Positions 49,596 through 58,280 of a stretch of DNA of 64,000 bases are shown here, one piece after another. Source of the DNA: Sandarakinorhabdus glacialis (GTDB lineage: Bacteria > Pseudomonadota > Alphaproteobacteria > Sphingomonadales > Sphingomonadaceae); the NCBI RefSeq assembly GCF_014643455.1, contig NZ_BMJM01000004.1, positions 186,001 to 250,000 on the forward strand, read 5' to 3'. Both the position numbers and the translations under genes were made by a program. Numbering within the stretch: position 1 is the stretch's first letter; each line of letters opens with the position of its first letter. The notes under the pieces were generated by a model. The model saw only the letters and a program-made list of their open reading frames with translations, had not been told where the DNA came from and searched no databases.

Positions 49596-50153
49596 ATGAA
49601 ACTCAAACTTCTTGCGGCGGTTGCCGCGCTGGCCGTTTCGGCACCATCGCTCGCCGTGGAACTCGTCGCCAACGGTGGATTCGAGACCGGCGACATTGCG
49701 CCGTTCACACTTTCCGGCTATACGGGTTACTCCGATGTCAGCACCTCTGCTGCGCATAGCGGTTCGTTTGGATACAGTAACGGCGCTGTCGGATCGCAAG
49801 GCTTTCTGAGCCAGACTGTCGCCACGATCGCCGGCGCTACGTACAACTACAGCTTCTGGCTGAGCAATTCGGGTAGCTACTCGGAATTCAGTGCCACTTT
49901 GGGCAACACCACCTTTGTCTCGCTTATCGATCCGGGCAATTTCGGCTACACCAACTTCACCGGTTCGGTAGTGGCGGACAGCAGCAATGCAACACTTACC
50001 TTCGGCTTCCGCAACGATCCCGATTTCTACAACTTCGACGATGTTTCGCTGACCTCGATGGTCCCCGAGCCGGCATCGTGGATGCTGCTGATTGGCGGCT
50101 TTGCCATGACCGGCGCCGCCATGCGCCGCCGCAAGGTCGCACTCGCGGCCTGA
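49596..50153 (+). CDS. PEPxxWA-CTERM sorting-domain protein
   Basis: A 185-residue exported protein with a signal peptide (LLAAVAALAVSAPSLAV), a Thr/Ser-rich extracellular part starting VELVANGGFETGDIAPF, and a C-terminal VPEPASWMLLIGGFAM helix ending in an arginine cluster (MRRRK). This is the PEPxxWA-CTERM tripartite tail, which is cut by an exosortase-type system, often with exopolysaccharide-producing cells. No exosortase is seen in the window. AGGGG precedes the ATG. Confidence 0.85.
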   Translation: MKLKLLAAVAALAVSAPSLAVELVANGGFETGDIAPFTLSGYTGYSDVSTSAAHSGSFGYSNGAVGSQGFLSQTVATIAGATYNYSFWLSNSGSYSEFSATLGNTTFVSLIDPGNFGYTNFTGSVVADSSNATLTFGFRNDPDFYNFDDVSLTSMVPEPASWMLLIGGFAMTGAAMRRRKVALAA

Positions 50154-50172
50154 TCCTCGTCAATCGAAAAAC

Positions 50173-50208
50173 AATGGAGGCGGTCCGCAATGGCCGCCTC
50201 CATTTTTT
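50173..50208 (+). terminator. Rho-independent terminator after the PEP-CTERM gene
   Basis: AATGGAGGCGG pairs with CCGCCTCCATT around ten bases, followed by a T run. It lies 20 bases after the stop. Confidence 0.9.
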
Positions 50209-50299
50209 TACGTTTTCCGAATAATTCGAAGGTCGCGTGGGCGATGCGAGCCAATAATCGCAGCGCCCTAGGCCGGCTGAGGCCCTGGCCATTCGCGTC

Positions 50300-50668
50300 A
50301 TGAGCGGCATGGCATTCATGGCGATCCGGCTACGCACCGACTCGCTGTATCCGGGCATGCTGCTGCACGCGGTCTTTGATTTCTCGCTGATGGCGCTGAG
50401 CTTCGTGGCGTCGGCGGATCGTACCGCCGGGCCAGGGGGCATTTCCGTGCTGCCGCCGCTGTTTGTCGTGCCCAACCTGCTTTACGGCCTGTGGCTGATG
50501 CGGCACGCCGCGCGCGACGAGGCGGATCAGGGCTTGCCGGTGGTCGCAACCGGGGTCGGGAGGGATTCGCCTCGCGCCTCGACCTGGTCGGGATTGGCAG
50601 GCCTTTGGTATCTGTGCTTCATGTCGGCGACAGATCTTCAGTTGCGCGAGCTGACGGTTGGCCAATGA
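50300..50668 (+). pseudogene. C-terminal remnant of a CPBP intramembrane protease
   Basis: An open frame of 122 codons carrying the late motif of CPBP (CaaX protease/Abi) proteins: IRLRTDSLYPGMLLHAVFDF, followed by a hydrophobic end. The N-terminal half with the EExxxR site is absent: in the same frame a stop codon lies at 50255-50257, and the preceding gene's terminator is only about 95 bases upstream. This reads as a truncated gene. It could still make a short membrane protein. Confidence 0.65.
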
Positions 50669-50675
50669 GGGTGTC

Positions 50676-51344
50676 GTGGATTTTTTCAGGCTGCTGAAGT
50701 CGCTCGATGATCTTCTGTACGAGGTCATGTCGTGGCTGGTATTCTATCCGATAACCTTGTGGCGAACGGTGCGCCATCCGCAGCGGATGATGGCCTATGC
50801 CGACGCCGAGCTCGAGGATGCGGAAGCCGAACAATATTCCGACACGCTCAGCCCGCCGCTGTTCTTGCTGGTGTTGCTTGTGCTCAGCCATGCGATCGAA
50901 CTGGCGATGGTCGGCGAGAGTCCGCTTGTCACGAGGATGATCGGTTTCGACCGGCTCATCGACAGCGACACGAGCCTGCTCGTGCTGCGCGGGCTGCTCT
51001 TCAGCATGTTTCCGTTCGTGATGGCGACGCGGATGGTACGCCGCCAGAAACTCGCGTTGACGCGCCGGACGCTCAGGCCGCCGTTCTACAGCCAATGCTA
51101 TATCGCTGCGCCGTTTGCCCTGGTCATGGGCGTTTCGGCCACGGCAATGCAGATACCGGCGGTCTGGGCGCATATTGTTGGAATTGCCCTGCTTGTCGTT
51201 GCGCTGATGGTTTACGGCACGCTTCAGACACGCTGGTTTGCCTTGCATCTCGGCGTGTCGCACCGACGCGCTTTCGTCGATGCGTCGATAGCGATGCTTG
51301 GCTCCGTCGCCATGGTGATGTTCGCGTCATCGCTGTTTGTGTAG
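50676..51344 (+). CDS. Conserved membrane protein of unknown function
   Basis: A 222-residue protein with about five hydrophobic helices (LSPPLFLLVLLVLSH, LLFSMFPFVMATRM, YIAAPFALVMGVSA, GIALLVVALMVYG, IAMLGSVAMVMFAS). An acidic stretch (DAELEDAEAEQ) precedes the first main helix. GTG 50676 is preferred because GAGGG is four bases upstream and it does not overlap the previous gene. It resembles permease-like or YIP1-type hypothetical proteins; no function is assigned. Confidence 0.7.
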   Translation: MDFFRLLKSLDDLLYEVMSWLVFYPITLWRTVRHPQRMMAYADAELEDAEAEQYSDTLSPPLFLLVLLVLSHAIELAMVGESPLVTRMIGFDRLIDSDTSLLVLRGLLFSMFPFVMATRMVRRQKLALTRRTLRPPFYSQCYIAAPFALVMGVSATAMQIPAVWAHIVGIALLVVALMVYGTLQTRWFALHLGVSHRRAFVDASIAMLGSVAMVMFASSLFV

Positions 51345-51378
51345 GCAGCGCTTGCCGCAACCCGGCAGCCGGCGGCGA

Positions 51379-52485
51379 CTACTTCATCTTCGCGATATAC
51401 GCCTCGATGATTGCGATGCCTTCGGCGTGGGGGACCGTGCGGCCGAACTGGGGCATTATGATGCCGGGCTCGGTGGCTTGCATGCGGTGGAGGAGGATCG
51501 AGGCGGCGGGGTCGCCGGGGGCGATCGAGAATTGCAGGCCGCCGGAACCACGCCCGGCGGCGACGGGGCGTTTGAGGATGCCCTGGGCGGCGGGGTTCTG
51601 CTCGTCGTGCTGGAGGTAGAGGCCGGAGTTGGAAGCGAAGCCTTGCCGTGAGTGGCAGTGGCCGCAGTTGACGTCGAGATAGGCGCGGGCTCGGGCGGGG
51701 ACGGGTTGGCTGGGGTCGTCCCAGCGGGCGAGTCTGGGCGGGGTGGCGGGGAGGCCGGTAAGTTTTCCGGATTTGGCCCAGGTGGTTAGCTGGTTGGGGC
51801 CTTGGTTGTTCAGGCCGCCGTTGAGGTTGGCGGCGGTGGGGCCGATGGGCGTCGCCTCGGTGCCTTGCTGGTGGCATTGCTTGCACTGATTGGTGTTGGG
51901 GACGGCGTAGTCGATCGATCGGGGTTGGCCGTGGGCGTCTGTGAAAGTGACGGGGATGCGGGTGCCGGCGCGCTTGAGGACGGCTTCGGTCTGGGCGGTG
52001 TTCCAGACGTAGGAGATCGGGACCCAGCCCGAGGTGCGGCGGACTAGGAGGCGGGTTTCTATGCGGCGGACGGCTTTGGTCGGGGCTCGGAAGTCGGCGG
52101 GGTAGGCGAAGGTTTTGATGAGCGCGGTGCCGATTGGGAAGTCGAGGGCGCCGGTGGGCGTGTAGGCGGCCTTGGTGCCGGGGGGCATCCAGACGTAGCG
52201 GTATTTTTCAGAATAGTCGCTGAAAAGGGGGGTGTTGAGGGTGTAGAGTTGGACGCCTTGGGCGGGGTTTTTGCCGGAGGGGTCGGTGAAGAAATTGTAG
52301 GCGGACAGGGTTGGGGCGGCTGTGTCGCTGAGGAGGAGGGGGCCGTTTACCTGGGGGGCCGGGGTGGCGGCCAGGGTTAGCAGTGCGATTATGATGGTGC
52401 TGTGGGGCCGCCACCCCCACCCGCCGCGCCGAAGGGCGCGAGTCGCCTCCCCCCTCAGGGGGAGGACAAGTGGCGCCGGCCTCAT
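51379..52485 (-). CDS. SO2930-family diheme c-type cytochrome
   Basis: A 368-residue exported cytochrome with two CxxCH heme sites, CKQCH at 201-205 and CGHCH at 274-278, and the family segment LFSDYSEKYRYVWMPPGT. ATG 52485 overlaps the upstream beta-helix stop as ATGA. Residues about 6-25 are encoded by a family B palindromic repeat (52411-52470), placed before the hydrophobic signal STIIIALLTLAATPAPQVNG. The native N-terminus may therefore have been altered by that insertion. In other bacteria this cytochrome is paired with a beta-helix protein, as here. Confidence 0.85.
   Translation of the reverse strand: MRPAPLVLPLRGEATRALRRGGWGWRPHSTIIIALLTLAATPAPQVNGPLLLSDTAAPTLSAYNFFTDPSGKNPAQGVQLYTLNTPLFSDYSEKYRYVWMPPGTKAAYTPTGALDFPIGTALIKTFAYPADFRAPTKAVRRIETRLLVRRTSGWVPISYVWNTAQTEAVLKRAGTRIPVTFTDAHGQPRSIDYAVPNTNQCKQCHQQGTEATPIGPTAANLNGGLNNQGPNQLTTWAKSGKLTGLPATPPRLARWDDPSQPVPARARAYLDVNCGHCHSRQGFASNSGLYLQHDEQNPAAQGILKRPVAAGRGSGGLQFSIAPGDPAASILLHRMQATEPGIIMPQFGRTVPHAEGIAIIEAYIAKMK
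52411..52470. repeat. Palindromic repeat, family B copy 4, inside the cytochrome frame
   Basis: CCACCCCCACCCG, a GCGCC-GAAG-GGCGC hairpin and a CTCCCCC/GGGGGAG hairpin, then GACAAG. Unlike the other copies it lies inside a predicted coding region, at the 5' end of the diheme cytochrome gene. Confidence 0.75.
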
Positions 52486-53708
52486 TTGGCTCGGGCTTCC
52501 TGGGCTGCTGGCAAGACGACGGTTTCGGGTTCGGGGAGGGTGGCCATCATCATCGAGGTGCCGACGATCGGGTTGGCGGCGCTGGGCGGGGTGCCGTGGG
52601 TTTTTAGCTGGAGATTGAGCATCGGGCCGTCGTTGACGAAGATGCCGCCTTCAGGGGTGACGGCGGCGCCGCCGGGGACGGTGAAGGTGGTGATGCCGTC
52701 CCACATCACCGGCGGCAGGGTGCCGCCGATGGCAGCGGCGATCTGCTTGCCGCCGGGGAAGCCGGGGGCGGTGCCGTTACCGGCGTAGCGGTTGCCGCGG
52801 ATGGCGATGGCGCGGGGCAGCGGGTTATAGGCCTTGTCGGTGAATTTCTGGGTGTAGGCGACGAGCATCACGGCGTTGCCGGCGTTGTCCTTGATGTCAT
52901 TGTCGAAGACATGGACGTTGCGGTTGGCCATGACCATGACGCCGGTGCCGGGGGGTACGCTGGCGACGATGTTGCCGGGGGCGGCGAAGTTGGCGTGGTT
53001 GTTGGCGGTGACCTGGTTCTTGAACAGGCGGATGCTGTGGCCGCCCTGTTGCGGCAGGTCGGGCAGGTCGAAGACGAGGATGCCGCCGGTGTTGTTGGTG
53101 GCGACATTGTCATGGACGTCGGCGTTGTAGCTGTTCTCGATCTCGATGCCGGCGACATTGCCTTCGGCGCGGCTGTTGCGGACGATGATCTGCTCCGACT
53201 GGCCGACGTAGATGCCGGCGTCCGACGCACCCTTTACGAAGACATTGTCGATCAGGACGTGCTTCGACGACACCGGATAGACGCCATAGGCGCCGTTGCT
53301 GGCCTTGGGGCCGCCGGTCCATTCGACGCGGAGGTTGACGAAGCTGATGCCGTCGGAGCCCTTGGACTTGATGCCGTTGCCCTTGGCGTTCTCGACGGCG
53401 AGGTCGCGGATGACGACGTCGCTCGAGGTGATGAGCAAGCCCTCGCCCTCGCCCTTTTGACCGGTGAAATCGAGGATGGTCTTGTCGGCGCCGGCACCGG
53501 TGACGATGACGCCGGGGATATCGAGCGACAGGCCATCGGCGAGAGCGTAACGCCCGGCGGCGATGCTGACGGTGTCGCCCTTTTTCGCATCGAGGAGCGC
53601 GGTCTGCAGGCGCTCCTGCGCGTCGGGGCCGGCGGCGACGGCGATGGTGCGGGCGCCCGTGGCCGTCGATACGGCGAGTGCGGTGATCAGCAACGCGGTT
53701 CTCAGCAT
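52482..53708 (-). CDS. Exported parallel beta-helix protein
   Basis: A 408-residue protein with a signal peptide (LRTALLITALAVSTATGA) and a repeated beta-helix: repeats such as VIVTGAGADKTILDFTG, DVVIRDLAVENAKGNGIKSK and IIVRNSRAEGNVAGIEIENS. The family occurs next to SO2930-type cytochromes and is often annotated as pectate-lyase-like. The catalytic residues of a polysaccharide lyase were not identified, so binding rather than cleavage is possible. ATG 53708 fits the signal peptide; the frame to 53768 is an extension. Confidence 0.85.
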   Translation of the reverse strand: MLRTALLITALAVSTATGARTIAVAAGPDAQERLQTALLDAKKGDTVSIAAGRYALADGLSLDIPGVIVTGAGADKTILDFTGQKGEGEGLLITSSDVVIRDLAVENAKGNGIKSKGSDGISFVNLRVEWTGGPKASNGAYGVYPVSSKHVLIDNVFVKGASDAGIYVGQSEQIIVRNSRAEGNVAGIEIENSYNADVHDNVATNNTGGILVFDLPDLPQQGGHSIRLFKNQVTANNHANFAAPGNIVASVPPGTGVMVMANRNVHVFDNDIKDNAGNAVMLVAYTQKFTDKAYNPLPRAIAIRGNRYAGNGTAPGFPGGKQIAAAIGGTLPPVMWDGITTFTVPGGAAVTPEGGIFVNDGPMLNLQLKTHGTPPSAANPIVGTSMMMATLPEPETVVLPAAQEARAK

Positions 53709-53778
53709 GGTCTTCCCCTCGGTGTTCTTTGTTGGTGGCACTTTCCGCTGCTGCGGCGCCGTAATCAACCGGCAATAT

Positions 53779-55164
53779 CTATGACGAGAGATAGCCGTAC
53801 CAGAGGATGAGCAGGACCATGCGCGCCGCGAAGGCCGAGCGGCTGATCGCGGCGAGGACGATCGACAGGATCGCGATGATGGCGCCGGTAACGATCGAGT
53901 ATTGGAGGACGAGGACGGCGGGGGTGGTGAGCAGCGCCGGCAGGGTGAGGAGGAGCGACCAGCCGGTGCCGGCGATGATGAAGGCGGCGCGGCGGAGCCA
54001 GTGGGAGATGGGGGCGGTGTTTGTCAGGAGAAGAAGCCCGCGGGCTTCGCTGCGGGCGGCGTGGGCGGTGAGGGCGAAGACGAGGAGGAGCAGCGCGGCG
54101 GGGCTGGCGGCGTGGCGGAAATCCTGGGTGGCGGCGGCGATCGCGACGATGACGGCGAGCAGCTTGAACAGGCGGCCGGCGCCGATGAGGCGGAATTCGG
54201 CGGCGAGCAGCCCGAGGAGAGGGGCGGCGGCGCGGGGTGCCGGCGGTGCGGCGAAAACGGCGGGGGGCGGGGCGCCGCCATCGAGCCAGCGGCGCAGGCG
54301 GCCGGGGACGATGATGCGGCTGGTTGCGCGGTGGGGCCGGTACAGCATGCCGGCGAGGGCGGCGACGGCGATAGCGATGAGGACCCAGACCAGCCGCGAG
54401 GGGATATAGCCGGGGGAGAACAGCCCGGCCATGACATCGAGGCTGACGTGGCCGGGGAGGGTGTCGATGCCGCCGATGGCGAAGCTGTTGGTGCCGGGGG
54501 GCGCGCCATATTGCAGCGGCCGGAGGAAGCCGGCGAAATCATGCATGTTGGCAGCGAACCCGGCGGGTTGATCCTCGTTGATCGCGGGGGCGATAAGCGA
54601 ACCCATCCAGAAGATGAAATAGCCGAAATCTCCCCAGCCGCCGCGGGTGAAGGGGATGGCATCGAAGAGGATGCGCAAGGCGGCGAGGCCGAGCAGCGCC
54701 GGAGCGGCGACGAGCCAGAGCGCGAGGGTCAGTTGGGCGAGGTTGCGCGGGCCGGTGATGGGGATGACGAAGGCGAGAATCCAGCCGGCGAGGGTGAGCG
54801 CGGTGAGCATGCCGAGCAGGACGGCGGCGTCGGCGGCCCAGCGGCCGAGTGCTATGGCGATGCGGGAGGCGGCGGTGACTTCCTCGACCTGCCAGGGTTG
54901 GCGGCGGTTGGTGTTCGAGCGGAGGTACATCCAGCCGATGGGGAGCAGCAGGGTCGAGACGATGATGCCGAGCGAGACGCCGAGGAAAGGCGCGGTCATT
55001 TCGGGGAGGCGGTCGCCGATGGCGATGACGGTGCCCGAACCGTCGCCGCGGGGAATCATGTAGCGGGCGCCGACGGGGGCGACGAGGAGGAGCAGCCACA
55101 GGCCCCAGCTGCGGCTGTAGCGCAGCAGCGAAGTCGTCAGCGAGGAGCGGATGACGGCGTTCAT
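53779..55164 (-). CDS. ABC transporter membrane protein
   Basis: A 461-residue membrane protein with about ten to twelve helices, partner of the preceding ATPase whose stop it overlaps by ATGA. It opens MNAVIRSSLTTSLLRYSRSW and has no recognised substrate-binding domain. Similar proteins pair with a single ATPase in export systems, sometimes described as ABC-2-like. The substrate is unknown. Confidence 0.8.
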   Translation of the reverse strand: MNAVIRSSLTTSLLRYSRSWGLWLLLLVAPVGARYMIPRGDGSGTVIAIGDRLPEMTAPFLGVSLGIIVSTLLLPIGWMYLRSNTNRRQPWQVEEVTAASRIAIALGRWAADAAVLLGMLTALTLAGWILAFVIPITGPRNLAQLTLALWLVAAPALLGLAALRILFDAIPFTRGGWGDFGYFIFWMGSLIAPAINEDQPAGFAANMHDFAGFLRPLQYGAPPGTNSFAIGGIDTLPGHVSLDVMAGLFSPGYIPSRLVWVLIAIAVAALAGMLYRPHRATSRIIVPGRLRRWLDGGAPPPAVFAAPPAPRAAAPLLGLLAAEFRLIGAGRLFKLLAVIVAIAAATQDFRHAASPAALLLLVFALTAHAARSEARGLLLLTNTAPISHWLRRAAFIIAGTGWSLLLTLPALLTTPAVLVLQYSIVTGAIIAILSIVLAAISRSAFAARMVLLILWYGYLSS

Positions 55165-55793
55165 TTGGCGGTTAGGGCGCCGTTTTCGACGCGCAGCATG
55201 GCGACGGCGTGGGGGGCAAGCTCGTCGGCGAGGTGGGTGGTCATGATGACAATGGCGTCACGCGCGCGTTCGAGGATGAGGGTGCCGAGCTTGCGCGCGG
55301 TTTCGCCGTCGAGTTCGGCGGTGGGCTCGTCGAGGGCGAGCAGCCGGGGTTCGCCGAGCATCGCCTGGGCGAAGATCAGCCGGCGCCGCATGCCGCCCGA
55401 GAAACTGGCGATGCGGTTGTTGATGTCGGCGTGGAGCCCGATGGCGTCGGTGATGGCACCGAACTGGGCGTCGGCGGCGGCGAGGTCGAGCCCCTTCAAG
55501 GCGGCGATGTGGAGGGCGAATTCGCGCGCGGTAAGGTCTTCGGGGAGATCGACGGCTTGCGGCGCGTAGCCGAGGGTCTGGCGCAAGGGCGTGCGATCGG
55601 GCGAGCCATTCCAGGTGATGCGGCCCTTGCCGGGTTTTTCGGCGGTCGCGATCAGGCGCAGGAGGGTCGATTTGCCGGCGCCGCTGGGGCCGGTGAGCAG
55701 GGTCAAGCCGGGGGTGAAGACGTGCGAGACATCGGCGAGGACGGTCTTGAGGCCGTAGCGCTTGCCGAGGCCGGAGAGTTCGAGGCTGGTCAT
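55161..55793 (-). CDS. ABC transporter ATP-binding protein
   Basis: A 210-residue ATPase with Walker A GPSGAGKST near residue 30, signature FSGGMRRRL and Walker B LLALDEPTAEL. It overlaps the permease gene downstream as ATGA, forming a two-gene transporter. ATG 55793 is the family-consistent start. It is divergent from a second ABC ATPase 95 bases away. Confidence 0.88.
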   Translation of the reverse strand: MTSLELSGLGKRYGLKTVLADVSHVFTPGLTLLTGPSGAGKSTLLRLIATAEKPGKGRITWNGSPDRTPLRQTLGYAPQAVDLPEDLTAREFALHIAALKGLDLAAADAQFGAITDAIGLHADINNRIASFSGGMRRRLIFAQAMLGEPRLLALDEPTAELDGETARKLGTLILERARDAIVIMTTHLADELAPHAVAMLRVENGALTAK

Positions 55794-55888
55794 GGCGTCC
55801 GTATTGGCCGGATAATACGGCAATCGCAAGTTTTGCAGACAGCGCTGCAGAAAACCGCCAGACAGGGGCATCATGTAGCGGGGGCGCG

Positions 55889-56632
55889 ATGCCGGAACTG
55901 GCGCTTGAACTGAGTGGGTTGCGCAAGGTGTTTGCCAAGGTTGCGGTCGACGACCTCGACCTGCGGGTGCGCGGCGGCGAACTGTATGCCCTGCTTGGCC
56001 CCAATGGTGCCGGCAAGACGACGACGCTGCGCATGGTGGCGGGGTTGCAGCGGCCCGACGCGGGCGGCATCCGGGTGTTTGGCGTGGATGCGCTGGCGGA
56101 GCCGATCGCGGCCAAGCAGATCACTGCCTGGCTGCCCGATGAGCCGCTGTTGTACGACAAGCTGAGCCCGCTCGAATATCTCGAGTTCGTGGCGGGGTTG
56201 TGGAACGTTGCGCCCGGGGCGGGGCTGGAACGCGCCGAGATATTGTTGCGCCAGCTTGAATTGTGGGACGAGCGCGATGCCCGGTGCGAGGGGTTTTCGC
56301 GCGGGATGAAGCAGAAGGTCGCGCTGGCGGGAGCACTGATTCACGAGCCGCGGCTATTGATCCTGGATGAGCCGTTGACGGGGCTCGATGCGGGGGCGTC
56401 GCGGCAGGTCAAGGACTTGCTGATGGCGCGGGTGGCGGCGGGGGCGACGATCATCCTGACGACGCATATTCTCGAGGTGGCGGAGCGGTTGGCCGACCGG
56501 ATCGGGATCATCCGTTCGGGGCGGCTGGTGGCGGAGGGCACGCTGGCGGAGTTGCGGGCGGAGCGGGGGGCCACGGATGGCGCCGCGGCGACGCTCGAGG
56601 AGATGTTCCTGGCGCTTGCGAGCCCCGGATGA
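55889..56632 (+). CDS. ABC transporter ATP-binding protein
   Basis: A 247-residue ATPase with Walker A GPNGAGKTT near residues 37-45, signature FSRGMKQKV and Walker B LLILDEPLTGLDAG. It is followed by its permease with an ATGA overlap. Its divergent neighbour is another ABC system, possibly a duplicated or paired regulatory unit. The substrate is unknown. Confidence 0.88.
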   Translation: MPELALELSGLRKVFAKVAVDDLDLRVRGGELYALLGPNGAGKTTTLRMVAGLQRPDAGGIRVFGVDALAEPIAAKQITAWLPDEPLLYDKLSPLEYLEFVAGLWNVAPGAGLERAEILLRQLELWDERDARCEGFSRGMKQKVALAGALIHEPRLLILDEPLTGLDAGASRQVKDLLMARVAAGATIILTTHILEVAERLADRIGIIRSGRLVAEGTLAELRAERGATDGAAATLEEMFLALASPG

Positions 56633-58122
56633 GGTTCAGGCCGGCGGGGCTGGCGTGGTTAGTTCACCAGCCCGCGGGGCTGTTGTGGCTGGTCTGCCAC
56701 GAATTGCGGCTGGCGCTGCGCGATGGCAGCCGGGCCGGGCGAATCGGCCGGACGGTGGTGCTGGTGCTGCTAATGCTGTTGCCGGCGCTGGTCGGGATCG
56801 GGCTGGCGATCGCCGCGCGCGGGGTGGCGGACGTGCCGGTGCGCGTGTTCGGCATGGTGTCGGCGGGTTATGCCGTGCTGCTGTTGCTGATGCTGTCGGG
56901 GGCCTGCGTGTATGTGCTGCGCAGCTTTCACGATCGCGGCGATCTCGATCTGCTGCTGTCGGCGCCGATCCCGGCGGCGCGGGTGCTGGCGGCGAAATCG
57001 GTGGCGGTCCATGCATCGGTGGCAATGCCGCTGTTTATCGTGACGGCGCCGTTCTTCGTGACGTCGGCTTTGCTGGGGCATGGCGGCTGGCTCGGCGGCA
57101 TGGTCATGCTGGCGGTGACGGCGGTGATCGCCACGTCGCTGGCGTTCGTCATCGCCAGCGCGCTGTTTCGTGCCATCGGCGCGCGGCGAGCGCGGACGAT
57201 TATCCAGATCGGTGGCGGTTTGTTCGCAGCAACGGTGGCGATCAGCGGTCAGATACCCAATTTCGCGCCGCGGCAGTTCGGACAGGTGATGCGATATTTG
57301 GCGGCATCACCGCCGGCGCCGCTCGACTGGCCGGCGCGGGCGGTGTTCGGCGAAATGCTGCCGCTTGCGGCGATGGTCTTGATTGCGGCCGGTTTTGCGC
57401 TGGCGTCGGCGCGGATGGCTGCGCGATCGATGGCGGATGCGGCGCCGGTCGCTGCGCGGAGCCGTGGGGCGAACCGCGCGACGTTGCGGTTTCGGTCGGG
57501 CGCGGCGCGGATATTGCTGGAAAAGGAGTTCCGGCTGTTGTGGCGCGATCCCGAGTTGCTGTCGTCGGTGGCGCTGCAACTGGCGTACATGATCCCGGCG
57601 TTCGGGCTGATCTTTGCCGGCGGCGGGGTGTCGCCGGCGCGGCTGGCGGCGGCGTGCGTGCTGTTTTGCGGGCTGCTGGCGTCGAGCCTGGGGTGGCTGA
57701 CGATCTGCGGCGAGGATGCGCCGGAATTGATCGCCGCGGCACCGGTGCCGGCGGCACTGGTGGCGCGGACGAAGTTGCTGGCGGCGTGTTTGCCGCCGCT
57801 GGTCATCGTGCTGGTGCCGGTGGGCTTCCTGATGGGATATCATCCGCTGGCCGGGGCGGCGGCGTTGGTGATCTCGCCGTTGGCGGCACTGTCGGCGGCG
57901 GCGCAGCAGGGGTGGCTGGGCCGGCCGCAGCGCCGCAAGAGCTTTCGATTCCGGCAGAAGTCGTCGTTGTTGCTGGCGGTGGCGGAGTATTTGATGGCCG
58001 GGGGATGGGCGGCGACGGCGACGTTGATGGTGATGGGGTCGTGGTGGGCGTTGGCGGCGGCCGGGGTGGCTGTGGCGGTGCTGGTCGGGTCCTGGGTGGG
58101 GAAGCGGGTGGTCGGGGGTTAG
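56629..58122 (+). CDS. ABC transporter permease
   Basis: A 497-residue membrane protein with about twelve helices. Its start overlaps the ATPase stop as ATGA. It has GMVSAGYAVLLLLMLSGACV in the first half and ends in a long hydrophobic segment before GSWVGKRVVGG. No conserved substrate site was recognised. With the ATPase it makes an export-type transporter of unknown substrate. Confidence 0.82.
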   Translation: MRFRPAGLAWLVHQPAGLLWLVCHELRLALRDGSRAGRIGRTVVLVLLMLLPALVGIGLAIAARGVADVPVRVFGMVSAGYAVLLLLMLSGACVYVLRSFHDRGDLDLLLSAPIPAARVLAAKSVAVHASVAMPLFIVTAPFFVTSALLGHGGWLGGMVMLAVTAVIATSLAFVIASALFRAIGARRARTIIQIGGGLFAATVAISGQIPNFAPRQFGQVMRYLAASPPAPLDWPARAVFGEMLPLAAMVLIAAGFALASARMAARSMADAAPVAARSRGANRATLRFRSGAARILLEKEFRLLWRDPELLSSVALQLAYMIPAFGLIFAGGGVSPARLAAACVLFCGLLASSLGWLTICGEDAPELIAAAPVPAALVARTKLLAACLPPLVIVLVPVGFLMGYHPLAGAAALVISPLAALSAAAQQGWLGRPQRRKSFRFRQKSSLLLAVAEYLMAGGWAATATLMVMGSWWALAAAGVAVAVLVGSWVGKRVVGG

Positions 58123-58137
58123 CGAGAAGCAGGAAAA

Positions 58138-58185
58138 AGGACCCGCCCCCGACCCCTCCCTAGAAGTAGGGAGGGGGGAAGGAAG
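58138..58185. repeat. Palindromic repeat, family A copy 5
   Basis: AGGACCCGCCCCCGA, then CCCCTCCCTA-GAAG-TAGGGAGGGG, then GGAAGGAAG. It lies 15 bases after the ABC permease stop, before the convergent eda. Confidence 0.85.
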
Positions 58186-58240
58186 ACGGGCTTGCCGATC
58201 TGATTGCGCCAGCATTGATGGGGCGGGCTGGCGGGGCGGT

Positions 58241-58270
58241 GGATGCTGAAACGAGTTCAGCATGACGATC
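58241..58270. repeat. REP-like hairpin, family C copy 2
   Basis: ATGCTGAA at 58243-58250 pairs with TTCAGCAT at 58256-58263 around five bases, then GACGATC. Similar to the hairpin at 36182. Confidence 0.6.
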
Positions 58271-58280
58271 GTTCGGGGCT

